Shown piece after piece: positions 15,857 to 24,419 of a DNA stretch of 57,966 nt (the first letter of the stretch is position 1; each line of letters opens with the position of its first letter). The notes beneath the pieces were generated by a model. That model did not search any database. It worked only from the letters and a program-made list of their open reading frames with translations, and had not been told where the DNA came from. Both the position numbers and the translations under genes were made by a program. This DNA comes from Duganella callida (GTDB lineage: Bacteria > Pseudomonadota > Gammaproteobacteria > Burkholderiales > Burkholderiaceae_D), in the NCBI RefSeq assembly GCF_004614165.1, contig NZ_SPVG01000276.1, positions 1-57,966 of the forward strand. Reading direction: 5' to 3'.

Positions 15857-17456
15857 GCTCTTGCCTTCTGCCCATCAGGGCGATGTCGTTGCGGTAGCGC
15901 GAAAAGGTCGCGTTAGTTGATCTTCCTGGTTTGGCGGCCGGCGCTTGCGGCGGTCCCGTAGCCTCGGCCAGCTCGCGGGCGCGCGCGTAGTGCTCCGAAA
16001 ACTCGGTACCTTCGCGCACGCGCGCGTACTGGTCGCGAAATTCCGTTTGTTTGCGAGGGCGACAGGTGCGGGTGTCGCCAACCGCGGTTGTGATGTCAAT
16101 GCTGCCCCAGCGCGCCGTCGACTCCCCGTTGGGGGCTGGCCGACCGGCGACACTCCCACCACCGGTGGACATCACCAAGACTTCGACGACATCCTGCGAT
16201 GCAGGAAGTGTCGGCGGTGGGCCGGCCGGCGTCAGGCTCTCAGCTTGGCCGGCGCGCTGCACACTTCCGCCAGCGGCGGGAGTTGGAGGAGAGCTGCAAC
16301 CAGATTCGCGCGCGCGGCCAGCGTACTGGTCAACCCGGGCGGCATGCTGTCGACGTCCTCCAGCGGAGGAAGTGTTCAGGCAGGCCGCGTGCGTGCCCGT
16401 CAGTCGTTGGCACCAGCGCGGTGGCGGGGTGTCCAAAATATTTTGCATACCCTGGCCGTCCTGCTGCTGGACGTCACCGGTGGCGGGCTGGTCGGCGGCG
16501 CCGTCGGCCGCATGTACGGTCGGCTGTTCGTCGGCTGGGATTGGGGAAGGGGAAGGGGCAATGTCTACACAGAGATAGACGTTGTCGAATTTCTCGCCTT
16601 CCTTATTGCTCAAATTTTGTGCAATGTCTATTACAAGTTTCGTGTCCGGTGCGGCGCGGCTCGCGCGCTCAGGCTTGCACGGCGCCGTCATGATGTCCGC
16701 AAAGCTCTTGGCCTTTGCCTTGGTAGCGGGCATGCTCAAGCCTAGCAGCGCCAGCAGCGTTTCCGCTTGGGTGCCGAGAGCGGCGATAAGCGCATCGCGC
16801 ATGGCAGGCTCGCTCAGGCGCTCAGGGCGCGCGCGGATGGTGTCCAGCACCATGCGGCCGGCTGCATCCCTGCTCGGCTTGCTGAGGCGCTTAGCGCGCG
16901 GCTGGTAGGTCAGGCCGAAGCGCTGGGCTACCTGCTGCTGGAAGTCGGCCAGCATGGCGCGAATCTTGGCCGGGCCGCCGGCGAGCGCGCCACCCTGCAT
17001 GCGGCCGGCCACCAGAGGCAGGAGCAGGATGTGGCAATGCGGCGCGGCTTCGTCCAGGTGGACGGCGGCGCTCAGGATGGGGACGTTGAAATAGGCATCC
17101 GCCCAGGTGATGGCGGCGGTGAAGTACTCGCGGTGGTCGATGGCGGCGGCGGCCGGCAAGCTCACAACTAGCTCGAGCGCCATGCATGCGTCGCGGCGGA
17201 GCGTGGTCACGCCCGCATTGTCCAGCAGCACCAGCGCCAAGCCGGCCACCTCGTCGGCGGTCGCCGGGCCGCGCAGCTGGTAGTTCAGGTGCATGCGTGC
17301 CGGGTTGATGCCGCTGGCGGCGCTGGCGCCCAGCTCGGCCTGTATCTCGCGCAAGTTGTGCATGGCCGCCACCCTGACGATGTTCTTGGGCGACGTCACG
17401 CCGCGGACGCTCCGAGTGTTCAAGCTCTTGAGCCGCAGGTAAAGCGAATCGGTCAT
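15828..17456 (-). CDS. MobV-family (Pre/Mob) relaxase
   Basis: 542 residues from the ATG at 17456, which overlaps the stop of a 33-codon frame (ATGA). The metal-binding motif AVHLDEAAPHCHILLLPL (His133, Asp135, Glu136, His140, His142) is the HxDE...PHxH signature of MobV/Pre relaxases, which nick oriT and lead a single strand into a recipient cell. The relaxase domain covers about 1-210; the rest is a long Pro/Gly/Arg-rich, low-complexity tail without a recognisable primase or helicase. No coupling protein or type IV secretion gene is present, so mobilisation would depend on a helper. Longer starts to 17651 overlap the upstream HTH gene and are rejected. Confidence 0.8.
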   Translation of the reverse strand: MTDSLYLRLKSLNTRSVRGVTSPKNIVRVAAMHNLREIQAELGASAASGINPARMHLNYQLRGPATADEVAGLALVLLDNAGVTTLRRDACMALELVVSLPAAAAIDHREYFTAAITWADAYFNVPILSAAVHLDEAAPHCHILLLPLVAGRMQGGALAGGPAKIRAMLADFQQQVAQRFGLTYQPRAKRLSKPSRDAAGRMVLDTIRARPERLSEPAMRDALIAALGTQAETLLALLGLSMPATKAKAKSFADIMTAPCKPERASRAAPDTKLVIDIAQNLSNKEGEKFDNVYLCVDIAPSPSPIPADEQPTVHAADGAADQPATGDVQQQDGQGMQNILDTPPPRWCQRLTGTHAACLNTSSAGGRRQHAARVDQYAGRARESGCSSPPTPAAGGSVQRAGQAESLTPAGPPPTLPASQDVVEVLVMSTGGGSVAGRPAPNGESTARWGSIDITTAVGDTRTCRPRKQTEFRDQYARVREGTEFSEHYARARELAEATGPPQAPAAKPGRSTNATFSRYRNDIALMGRRQEHEPNYLPQR

Positions 17457-17554
17457 ACGCAGCCTTTGACTGCAGTGCACAGCAGCGCCAGCAGTTCTGG
17501 CAGTGGTGGCAGGCGCAGCGCGGCGGCGCGCAGCTGGTGGAAGGAGGTAGTCAT
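17453..17554 (-). CDS. 33-residue small protein between HTH gene and relaxase
   Basis: Reads MTTSFHQLRAAALRLPPLPE and continues Leu/Ala-rich to GCV. Its ATG overlaps the stop of the HTH gene and its TGA overlaps the relaxase ATG, both as ATGA. That exact double fit suggests a translated frame that carries ribosomes from one gene to the next; whether the peptide matters is unknown. Confidence 0.45.
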   Translation of the reverse strand: MTTSFHQLRAAALRLPPLPELLALLCTAVKGCV

Positions 17555-17973
17555 TCGCCCAGATCCAGTTTGCCCTGCGCATCCGGAAGGCGGCCGCAGA
17601 ACACATAGCGCGCGATCCGACAATGCACCAAGCCGTCCGGGCCTTCGACACGCTCAGGGCGCGAGTCGATGCTATAGCCAGCTTCTTGCAGTTCTTGCAC
17701 GCGAGTGGCGATCCGATAGAAGCCGAGGCCGACGCCCTCCAGCGTGTTCAGCCCACGGGGACCAAGATACTGCAGCACGCCCAGCAGCGTTTCGCGCTGG
17801 GTACTACCTGTGGTATCTCGCAGGAACAGGCCAGCGCTGCGCACTTCTCGGCGCAGCTTTGCGATATACTGGTTGGAGCACTTCAAAACTTTGATTTGCC
17901 CACCTACCCCGCCCGCCAGCTTCGTAGGTCGAGCGCCTCCCTTGCCGGAGGCGTTTCGTTTTCTGGAAGTCAT
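17551..17973 (-). CDS. helix-turn-helix protein (HTH_39-like)
   Basis: 140 residues. A basic N terminus (about 1-35) leads to a C-terminal winged-helix unit with TQRETLLGVLQYL, YRIATRVQELQEAGYSID and a closing strand (HCRIARYVF), the pattern of HTH_39 domains in phage and element proteins. Probably an accessory or regulatory DNA-binding protein of the relaxase operon. ATGA overlaps link it to the genes before and after. Confidence 0.65.
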   Translation of the reverse strand: MTSRKRNASGKGGARPTKLAGGVGGQIKVLKCSNQYIAKLRREVRSAGLFLRDTTGSTQRETLLGVLQYLGPRGLNTLEGVGLGFYRIATRVQELQEAGYSIDSRPERVEGPDGLVHCRIARYVFCGRLPDAQGKLDLGE

Positions 17974-18215
17974 ACTGCACTGCCTTCCTGGCGGTAACCG
18001 ATGGGATCGGCCAGCCAGCGATGTACTTCGACATTCGAGTATAGGCTGCAGCGCTCGCTGAGGCGGATGGCCGCCGGCGCGCGGCCAGCCAAGCCCAGCT
18101 TACGCCAGGTTTCACGGGAGACGGGAACGAAGTGGCTCAGTTGCTGCCAGCGCGACATGCCCTCGCGCGGCAAGACCGTAGCAGCCCCCCCGGATTGACT
18201 CAGGCGAGCGCTCAT
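17970..18215 (-). CDS. AlpA-like regulator
   Basis: 81 residues. FVPVSRETWRKLGLAGRAP and SLYSNVEVHRWLADPIG follow the AlpA pattern: MerR-like helix-turn-helix reading as prophage or satellite regulator. AlpA proteins activate integrase or excision genes in P4-like elements (established knowledge). An internal ATG at 18158 is an alternative start. Coupled by ATGA on both sides. Confidence 0.65.
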   Translation of the reverse strand: MSARLSQSGGAATVLPREGMSRWQQLSHFVPVSRETWRKLGLAGRAPAAIRLSERCSLYSNVEVHRWLADPIGYRQEGSAV

Positions 18216-18445
18216 ACCGTGCCCTCAGTGAGCAGAACAGCAATTTTCGAGACTGGCCAGTGCAGTCGACCGCCAATCTTCACCGGACGCACCCCGAACA
18301 CGTCACCGCGCTCCGAGAGATAACGGCGGACGGTCTGATACTCCAGGCCGATAGATTCCGCAAATTCTTCCGTACCGATCGAATCGCGACCAGCAGCGAC
18401 TCGCTCAAGTGCCGGAGGAATGGAAAAATTTTCTGAGTCTTTCAT
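18212..18445 (-). CDS. helix-turn-helix protein, first gene of relaxase operon
   Basis: 77 residues with EEFAESIGLEYQTVRRYLS followed by DVFGVRPVKIGGRLHWPV, a MerR/excisionase-type helix-turn-helix and wing. Probably the operon's own regulator or a second DNA-bending factor. First of a run of genes joined by ATGA overlaps. The ribosome site is weak. Poly-T of a nearby hairpin lies just upstream. Confidence 0.65.
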   Translation of the reverse strand: MKDSENFSIPPALERVAAGRDSIGTEEFAESIGLEYQTVRRYLSERGDVFGVRPVKIGGRLHWPVSKIAVLLTEGTV

Positions 18446-18921
18446 GTGGCGCTTTCAAAAAAAAAGCCCGCCACCGGGTGAACGGATAGCAGGCTGTTAA
18501 CGAAAAAAGCCGACTGGTTAGGTCGGCTTGGCGTCTTACGAATTGTGAGATGAAATAAAAAAAGCCACCACAAGTGGCAGCTTCGGTTTTTGCTCTTTCG
18601 CCATGCGAAGTGAGCGATATGACTTGTACAGGCGAGTCAAGTCATCACGGGGGATCAACTTGACTGTCCCAACTATCGGCGCCAAGGGCGCGGAGTGCCG
18701 AGAGAATTTAGATACTACAGGCGAGTCAATCTATCAAACGGATTGGGTACTAGCCTCGAATCACTGCTAGCGGTGAGGCTCGTAGCCTACATTACGACAC
18801 GCGGTGAGTGTGTAGGCTGAACGTTAGCGGACTCCCAAACAGAAGTCAACTCAGTTATACAAATTTCCCATGCTAAACCCCGCAAACCCAAGCAGACGCA
18901 ACACCCTGTAAGATTAAGAAA
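18446..18921 (-). terminator. region with integrase terminators and inverted repeats
   Basis: No gene. On the minus strand two hairpins with U-tracts follow the integrase stop: 18503-18529 (AAGCCGAC/GGTCGGCTT) and 18557-18579 (GCCAC/GTGGC). They should end integrase transcripts before the relaxase operon. A further GC-rich hairpin borders 18460-18495. Upstream of them lie a 14-bp direct repeat (18627-18640 and 18716-18729), an inverted repeat TGACTTG/CAAGTCA (18620-18644) and another, AGCCTACA/TGTAGGCT (18784-18818). These may be operators or part of a transfer origin. Confidence 0.6.
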
Positions 18922-20154
18922 TCACGCAGCGACGCCAAACCGTCCGACTACGACCTTATTTCCTTCGTTTATCTGCGCGTCCACGAACGTGGCCCACAGT
19001 TGCAGGATCTTGCGGCGTTCGTCTGCATACTGCGCGCGGTTGTACACGCCCTTGATACCCTTGATGGAGTGCGCTAGCGCCTTCTCGATGGCGTCGGACG
19101 ACAGTCCCATCTCGTGCAGATGCGTGGACGCCGTGCGGCGGAAATCGTGGATCACGAAATGCTGCACGTCGGCCTTCATCGCGCGCACGGCCTGGTTGAG
19201 AGTGGACTTCGCAATTGGCCGGTCCTCATAGCCGCGCCGCATTGGGAACACGAAGCGCTGGCTGTGCGACAGCGTGCGCAGCTCGCGGATCATCTCTACC
19301 GCCTGGGCCGACAGGTACACCCAATGCTCGTTGTCTTTCTTCATGCGCGCGGCCGGGATGCGCCAAATCCCCTCGTCCAGATCAAACTCGGACCACTCAG
19401 CCTCAATCAGCTCGGACTTGCGCACCATCGTAATAACCAGCAGGTGCAGGGCCAGCTTGTAGGCGCGGCTCATGTTGGAAGCATACACCGCGCGCATCAG
19501 CCGGCCGATTTCGTCCGGCGCCAGCACGCGGGTGCGGCTCTGCGGCGTGGCGATGTACCGGGCAACCAGTTGCTGGGCCGGGTTCACCGCGGCGAGCTGG
19601 CGCGCGATGGCGTATTCGTACATGCGCTTCAGCACGTTGCGGGTGAACAGCGCCGACTGCGAGGCGCCCCGCCCCTTCACCTTGTCGCAGATGGCCAGCA
19701 CGTCGCCGGCGTTGACGTCGACCAGCGGCTTGTTGCCGATGGCCGGGTAGATGTCTTTGTCCAGGGCGCGCCGCGTGACCGTGCTGTACGACTTCGATTT
19801 CGGCGCGATTTCGGACTGATACCAGTGATCGGCGAAAGCGCGGACGGTATCCAGCGCCTGAGCTGCGCCACGGTCTTTCTTTGCATCTGCCACCGGGGAC
19901 ACGCCGGCGGCGACAGTCTCGCGGTACCGGTCGGCGCGTCCGCGCGCGTCCTGCAGCGTGACGGCCGGGTATTCGCCAATCGTCACCATGGGCTGCTGTT
20001 TGCCGTGCAGCGAGTAGCGGTAGCGCCAGATCTTCGTCCCGGAGGTCATGACCTCCAGCGCCAGCCCGCCGCCGTCGGCGACCAGGTAGCGCTTGTCCTT
20101 GGGCTTCAGCGCCTTGATGCGCTTGTCGTTGAGTGGAGTAGCAGTTTTGGGCAT
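18922..20154 (-). CDS. P4-type tyrosine integrase
   Basis: 410 residues. An N-terminal DUF4102-type arm-binding domain (about 1-95), a core-binding domain (about 100-200) and a catalytic domain with Arg245 (TMVRKSEL), His336-xx-Arg339 (HDFRR), His362 (KALAHS) and the nucleophile Tyr371 (GVYNR). Complete and of normal length for the family. It cuts and joins at the mnmE 3' end, 163 nt away. Its start codon lies immediately beside a cluster of GTGTACTAA-type repeats, so the protein may also repress its own promoter. Drives integration, and with the excisionase-like protein, excision. Confidence 0.93.
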   Translation of the reverse strand: MPKTATPLNDKRIKALKPKDKRYLVADGGGLALEVMTSGTKIWRYRYSLHGKQQPMVTIGEYPAVTLQDARGRADRYRETVAAGVSPVADAKKDRGAAQALDTVRAFADHWYQSEIAPKSKSYSTVTRRALDKDIYPAIGNKPLVDVNAGDVLAICDKVKGRGASQSALFTRNVLKRMYEYAIARQLAAVNPAQQLVARYIATPQSRTRVLAPDEIGRLMRAVYASNMSRAYKLALHLLVITMVRKSELIEAEWSEFDLDEGIWRIPAARMKKDNEHWVYLSAQAVEMIRELRTLSHSQRFVFPMRRGYEDRPIAKSTLNQAVRAMKADVQHFVIHDFRRTASTHLHEMGLSSDAIEKALAHSIKGIKGVYNRAQYADERRKILQLWATFVDAQINEGNKVVVGRFGVAA

Positions 20155-20156
20155 CG

Positions 20157-20208
20157 TTAGTACACACGATTAAGTACACATTGGCGTGTGTACTAAACTG
20201 TGTACTAA
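20157..20208. repeat. integrase arm-type repeats, right end
   Basis: TTAGTACACAC (20157-20167) and TTAAGTACACA (20170-20180) point one way; GTGTGTACTAA (20186-20196) and CTGTGTACTAA (20198-20208) point the other. The last pair repeats the left-end pair with the same 12-nt period and orientation. They overlap the integrase promoter region. Confidence 0.7.
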
Positions 20209-20317
20209 AAAATCGTTGGTGTCAATTGGCATTGCTTGGCAAACTTCGCATCTAAGTCCTTGATTTTACGAATCAGAATAGAAAAATCTTGGCAATGCTT
20301 GACGTTGGTTGGCGACT

Positions 20318-20345
20318 ATTTATTTTCCTATGCAGAAGCGGCTGA
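20318..20345. other. attR, mnmE 3' end
   Basis: The end of the present mnmE gene, matching 8013-8040 at 27 of 28 positions. The element restores the mnmE stop codon (TAA at 20322-20320). Confidence 0.9.
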
Positions 20346-21699
20346 AGATGACGCCGAGCAGGTCGTCGGACGAGAAGGCGCCGGTGATGCTTGACAGCTG
20401 CACCTGCGCCAGCCGCAGTTCTTCGGCGAACAGGTCCAGTGACTGGTCATCCTGCGCGGCGTGCTGGCCGGCGCGCTCGAGGTGGGCGCCGGCGTTTTTC
20501 AGGGCGATCAGGTGACGCTCGCGCGCCAGGTACAGCGATTCGCCCGTCTGCTGCCAGCCGGCGATGCGCAGCAGTTCCTTGCGCAGCAGGTCGATGCCGA
20601 TGTGCTCGTGCGCCGACAGGTAGATGTGGGTGGCGTCGTCCATCTGGTCCACGCCCGGCTTGTGGCCCGACAGGTCGATCTTGTTCCAGATGCGCAGCAC
20701 CGGCACGCCGGCCGGGAAGGCGGCGGTGATGTTTTCGTCGGCGCGCGACGGGCCGTGGTCGGCGTCCAGCAGATGCAGGATCACGTCGGCCTTGCCGACC
20801 TCGCCCCAGGTGCGCTCGATGCCGATGCGCTCGACCACGTCCACCGCCTCGTCCGGCGCACGGATGCCGGCGGTGTCGATGATGTTCAGCGGGATGCCTT
20901 CGATCTGGATGGTCTCGGTCACCTTGTCGCGCGTGGTGCCGGCGATCGGGGTGACGATGGCCACGTCGTTGCCGGCCAGCGCGTTCAGCAGCGACGATTT
21001 GCCCACGTTGGGCTGCCCAACCAGCACCACGTTCAAGCCTTCGCGCAGCAAGGCACCCTGGGCCGCCTGTTTGAAGACTTGCTCTAAAGCGTCAACGATG
21101 CCCTTCAGTTGCCCGCGCGCGTTGGATTTTTCCAGGAAATCGATCTCTTCCTCCGGAAAGTCCAAGGTCGCTTCCACCAGCATGCGCAGGTTGGTGACGC
21201 TGTCCACCAGCGTGTTCACGGTTTTCGAGAACGCGCCCGACAGCGATTGCGACGCCGATTTGGCCGCCGCTTCGGTCGAGGCGTCGATCAGGTCGGCCAC
21301 CGCCTCGGCCTGCGCCAGGTCGAGCTTGTCGTTGAGGTAGGCGCGGCGCGTGAATTCGCCCGGCTCGGCCAGCCGCAGGCCCAGGTCCTCGCCCGCCTCC
21401 AGCACGCGCGCCAGCAGGATCTGCAGCACGATGGGGCCGCCGTGGCCCTGCAGTTCCAGCACGTCTTCGCCGGTGTACGAGTGCGGTCCCTTGAACCAGA
21501 TGGCGATGCCCTGGTCGATGATGCTGCCGTCCGCCTGCTTGAACGGGATGTAGGTGGCATGGCGCGGCTTGAGGCCGGTCTCGCCGAACAGCGCCTTGAT
21601 CAGCGCCTGCAGGTTTTTGCCGGAGGCGCGGACCACGCCGATGCCGCCGCGTCCCGGTGCGGTGGCGATGGCTGCGATGGGAGAGGAATCGAGGTTCAT
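20320..21699 (-). CDS. mnmE: tRNA uridine-5-carboxymethylaminomethyl modification GTPase
   Basis: 459 residues from the ATG at 21699. With MnmG it modifies U34 of certain tRNAs. The N-terminal tetrahydrofolate-binding domain begins [16 protein letters not shown]; the inserted G domain shows [14 protein letters not shown], the switch IAGTTRD and NKID; the protein ends FCIGK, where the family's conserved Cys lies. Length is normal, so the element insertion left the gene intact. Start at 21738 is also open but [11 protein letters not shown] fits the family. Lies after a terminator separating it from yidC. Confidence 0.95.
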   Translation of the reverse strand: MNLDSSPIAAIATAPGRGGIGVVRASGKNLQALIKALFGETGLKPRHATYIPFKQADGSIIDQGIAIWFKGPHSYTGEDVLELQGHGGPIVLQILLARVLEAGEDLGLRLAEPGEFTRRAYLNDKLDLAQAEAVADLIDASTEAAAKSASQSLSGAFSKTVNTLVDSVTNLRMLVEATLDFPEEEIDFLEKSNARGQLKGIVDALEQVFKQAAQGALLREGLNVVLVGQPNVGKSSLLNALAGNDVAIVTPIAGTTRDKVTETIQIEGIPLNIIDTAGIRAPDEAVDVVERIGIERTWGEVGKADVILHLLDADHGPSRADENITAAFPAGVPVLRIWNKIDLSGHKPGVDQMDDATHIYLSAHEHIGIDLLRKELLRIAGWQQTGESLYLARERHLIALKNAGAHLERAGQHAAQDDQSLDLFAEELRLAQVQLSSITGAFSSDDLLGVIFSRFCIGK

Positions 21700-21720
21700 A
21701 AGCTGGAATTGTATTAGATA

Positions 21721-21750
21721 AAAAAAGCCCGCGTTCACCGCGGGCTTTTT
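21721..21750. terminator. terminator between yidC and mnmE
   Basis: GCCCGCG (21727-21733), 5-nt loop, CGCGGGC (21739-21745), flanked by A and T runs, so it works on either strand. On the minus strand it follows the yidC stop. Confidence 0.85.
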
Positions 21751-21771
21751 AGCAACAGCATCAGCTGCATG

Positions 21772-23532
21772 TTACGCCTTGGCCGGGGCGACCGTGCCGA
21801 ATTTCTTGGAAATCACATACTGTTGTGCAATCGACAGCACATTGTTCACCACCCAGTACAGCACCAGGCCGGACGGGAAGAAGAAGAACATCACCGAGAA
21901 CGCCAGCGGCATGAACATCATCATCTTGGCCTGCATCGGATCGGCCGGGGCCGGATTCAGCTTGGTGGTGATGAACATCGAAATCGCGTACAGCACCGGC
22001 AGGATCGCATACGGGTCATGCTGGGCCAGGTCGGTGATCCAGAAAGCCCACGGCGCGCCGCGGATTTCCACCGCCGACTGCAGCACGTAGTACAGCGAGA
22101 TGAACACCGGCATCTGCACCAGGATAGGCAGGCAGCCGCCCAGCGGGTTGATCTTTTCTTGCTTGTACAGTTCCATCGTGGCCTGGTTCATCTTGGCCGG
22201 GTCGCCCTTGTAGCGCTCGCGGATGGCTTGCATCTTCGGCGTCACCAGCTTGACCTTGGCCATGCTGCGGTAGCCGGCCGCCGACAGCGGGAAGAACAGC
22301 AGCTTGATCAGGATGGTGAAGACGATGATGGTCCAGCCCCAGTTGCCCAGCAGCGAGTGGATGTAGTTGATCACCGCGAACATCGGCTTGGCGATCATCG
22401 CCAGCCAGCCGTAGTCGCGCACCAGGATCAGGCCCGGCGAGACCGGCTCCAGCAGCTTGGCTTCCTGCGGACCGGAGAACAGCTTGGCGTCGTTGCTGAC
22501 GGTCGCGCCCGGCGCGATGGTGCCCAGCGGCTGCTTGACGCTGATGCCGTACAGGTTGGTGTCGATCTTCTCGGTGGTGATGTCGTGCATCTGCTTGGGC
22601 TGCGGCACGAAGGCCGAGACGAAGAAGTGCTGCGAAATCGCGATCCAGCCGTTGTCGGCCTTGGTCGCGTGGTCCTGCACCGCCGGCTTGCCGGTCTTGG
22701 CCGCCTCCTGGGCTTCCTTCTCCAGCGTCTCGAACTTCAGCTTCTCGTAGTGCTTCTCATCGGTGTACAGGGTCGGACCGGTGTAGGTGCTGTTGAAGAA
22801 GGAGTCGTTGGCCGGCTTGTTGCCATCGTGCGCCAGCTGCAGGTACAGCTGCGGCGCCACCGGCGCGGCGCCGGTGTTGGTGACATCGTGGCGCACGTCG
22901 ATCACGTAATCGCCGCGCTTGAAGGTGAAGGTCTTGGTCAGCTTGACGCCGCCCGATTCCGCCTCCAGCACCAGCTGGATCTGGTTCTGGCCGGCGTCGG
23001 TCAGCATGCGCGGACCCGGCTTGGCGACGAAGCCGGTGGTGTGGTTGGGCAGGCCGGCCGCGCCGATCAGGCCGGTACGCGCCAGGTAAGTCTTGCCGGT
23101 GCCGGCGTCGACGTCGAACAGCACCACGTTCTGGCTCTGGTCGCCAGGCTGGCAGAACTTGAACAGGCCGAAGCAGCCGTTGAACCAGCCCGGATGGCTG
23201 TTTTCCTTGTACTTCAGCAGTTCCAGGCGCTTGATGGTACCGCCCTGGGTATCGATATCGGCACGCACCACGTCGGTGGTGATGGTGATGCGCTCGGCCT
23301 TGAACGGCACGGCTTGCGGCGCACCATCGGCCGGCGCGGCGCCCGGCACGGCAACCGCGGCGGCGCTGGCGGCGGCGGCATCGGCCTTCTTCGCCTCAGG
23401 CGCCTTGGCCGTCTGGGCCGGCGGCGGCGCAAACATCGATGGATTGCCGTTGTGGATCTGCCAGTTGTTCCACAGAACAAACAGCGACACCGCGAACACG
23501 ATCCACAGAATGGTACGTTTATTGATATCCAT
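21772..23532 (-). CDS. yidC: membrane protein insertase YidC
   Basis: 586 residues. Inserts and folds inner-membrane proteins alone or with Sec. The N-terminal membrane anchor (TILWIVFAVSLFVLW) is followed by a Pro/Ala linker, a large periplasmic beta domain (about 90-360) and the conserved five-segment core (about 375-570) with the segment NPLGGCLPILVQMPVFISLY. Gram-negative length. Nine nucleotides after yidD in the rpmH-rnpA-yidD-yidC order. Confidence 0.96.
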   Translation of the reverse strand: MDINKRTILWIVFAVSLFVLWNNWQIHNGNPSMFAPPPAQTAKAPEAKKADAAAASAAAVAVPGAAPADGAPQAVPFKAERITITTDVVRADIDTQGGTIKRLELLKYKENSHPGWFNGCFGLFKFCQPGDQSQNVVLFDVDAGTGKTYLARTGLIGAAGLPNHTTGFVAKPGPRMLTDAGQNQIQLVLEAESGGVKLTKTFTFKRGDYVIDVRHDVTNTGAAPVAPQLYLQLAHDGNKPANDSFFNSTYTGPTLYTDEKHYEKLKFETLEKEAQEAAKTGKPAVQDHATKADNGWIAISQHFFVSAFVPQPKQMHDITTEKIDTNLYGISVKQPLGTIAPGATVSNDAKLFSGPQEAKLLEPVSPGLILVRDYGWLAMIAKPMFAVINYIHSLLGNWGWTIIVFTILIKLLFFPLSAAGYRSMAKVKLVTPKMQAIRERYKGDPAKMNQATMELYKQEKINPLGGCLPILVQMPVFISLYYVLQSAVEIRGAPWAFWITDLAQHDPYAILPVLYAISMFITTKLNPAPADPMQAKMMMFMPLAFSVMFFFFPSGLVLYWVVNNVLSIAQQYVISKKFGTVAPAKA

Positions 23533-23541
23533 TGGGTCTTT

Positions 23542-23805
23542 TCAGGAGTGGTTGCAACCGCAAGCGGTTGTTGAAGAATTCGATTGGTCCGCGCCCGGCG
23601 GCACCGGGTCGTGCCCGCCCGCATTCCAGGGGTGGCAGCGGCAGACGCGCTTCACCGCCAGCCAGCTGCCTTTGCCGGCGCCGTGCACTTGCAGCGCTTC
23701 CAGCGCATAGTTCGAGCAGCTCGGATGAAAGCGGCAGCTCGGCGTCATCAGCGGGCTGATGGCCAGTTGATAAAAGCGCAGCAGGAAGCGGAGCACGGTT
23801 TTCAT
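23542..23805 (-). CDS. yidD: membrane protein insertion efficiency factor YidD
   Basis: 87 residues. The amphipathic N-terminal helix ([15 protein letters not shown]) and conserved cysteine-rich core [15 protein letters not shown] and [12 protein letters not shown] are typical. Helps YidC-dependent insertion at the inner membrane. Overlaps rnpA by 4 nt (ATGA). Confidence 0.95.
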   Translation of the reverse strand: MKTVLRFLLRFYQLAISPLMTPSCRFHPSCSNYALEALQVHGAGKGSWLAVKRVCRCHPWNAGGHDPVPPGADQSNSSTTACGCNHS

Positions 23806-24257
23806 GGCGACACAGGTGGCGGCGGCGCCGTGGGGGACAAGGCGGGTCGGGCAGATTTACTCTGTTTGATCTGCGCCGCGAACAGACGTGCCAGTTCCAC
23901 CCGCAAAGCTGCCTTCAGCTTGGCGGAGGTGGCCGGGCCATCCTTGCTGTTGACCGGCCGGGCCAGGCGCACCACGCAATCGAGGGGCGGCAGAGCGGTC
24001 ACGCGGAAGATTTCGCGGGTGAGGCGCTTGATGGTGTTGCGCGTGACGGCGCGCGGCGCAAAGCGCTTGGCCACCACGACGCCCAGCCGCGCATGCGGCA
24101 GTTGGTTCAGACGGGTGTACAGCACGAAGTGCGCGCTTTTTTGGCTGGGGCGCAAACGAAAAACGGATGAAAATTCATCCGTTTTAACGATACGCCGAGC
24201 GCGCGCGAAGTCGTGTGAACCCTCGCCTGTCGAGCCGCCTGAAATGCAGCTGTCCAC
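23802..24257 (-). CDS. rnpA: ribonuclease P protein component
   Basis: 151 residues from a GTG. The RNR motif is represented by [13 protein letters not shown], with upstream [14 protein letters not shown]. Binds RNase P RNA for 5' tRNA processing. An extended Pro/Ala C-terminal tail beyond the usual 120 residues is present. The start is 27 nt from the rpmH stop; a later start near [14 protein letters not shown] would also give a full core. Confidence 0.92.
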   Translation of the reverse strand: MDSCISGGSTGEGSHDFARARRIVKTDEFSSVFRLRPSQKSAHFVLYTRLNQLPHARLGVVVAKRFAPRAVTRNTIKRLTREIFRVTALPPLDCVVRLARPVNSKDGPATSAKLKAALRVELARLFAAQIKQSKSARPALSPTAPPPPVSP

Positions 24258-24284
24258 GCGATCAGCCTATGACAAGCAGATGGC

Positions 24285-24419
24285 TTATACAGCCAGACGC
24301 TTGCGGCCTTTGGCGCGGCGTGCGTTCAGCACTTGGCGGCCACCACGGGTAGCCATACGTGCACGGAAGCCGTGGGTACGCTTACGGCGCACAACGGAAG
24401 GTTGGTAAGTACGTTTCAT
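24285..24419 (-). CDS. rpmH: 50S ribosomal protein L34
   Basis: 44 residues, starting [18 protein letters not shown] and ending [11 protein letters not shown]. Complete and highly basic as expected. First gene of the leftward rpmH-rnpA-yidD-yidC group; its promoter lies in the spacer shared with dnaA. Confidence 0.97.
   Translation of the reverse strand: MKRTYQPSVVRRKRTHGFRARMATRGGRQVLNARRAKGRKRLAV

Larger units (their letters stand above)
8013..20345. mobile_element. mnmE-integrated mobilisable element (about 12.3 kb)
   Basis: Bounded by a 28-nt direct repeat (8013-8040 and 20318-20345) that is the 3' end of mnmE, with a tyrosine integrase adjacent to the mnmE side and matching paired integrase-arm repeats just inside both ends. 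Contents from left: hypothetical genes, a truncated resolvase, a three-gene overlapped unit, an excisionase-like gene with two decayed DUF4224 genes, a palindrome-rich stretch, a phage-virion-like gene, a MobV relaxase operon with AlpA-like and HTH regulators, and the integrase. No conjugation channel genes are present, so any transfer would need a helper. The mnmE 3' end is also the insertion site of the Salmonella island SGI1 (established knowledge), but this integrase is of the P4 kind. Confidence 0.88.

Noticed and set aside
21769-23574. 601-codon rightward open frame opposite yidC
   Set aside because: Antisense shadow of a certain yidC gene; His/Arg/Gln-biased composition.
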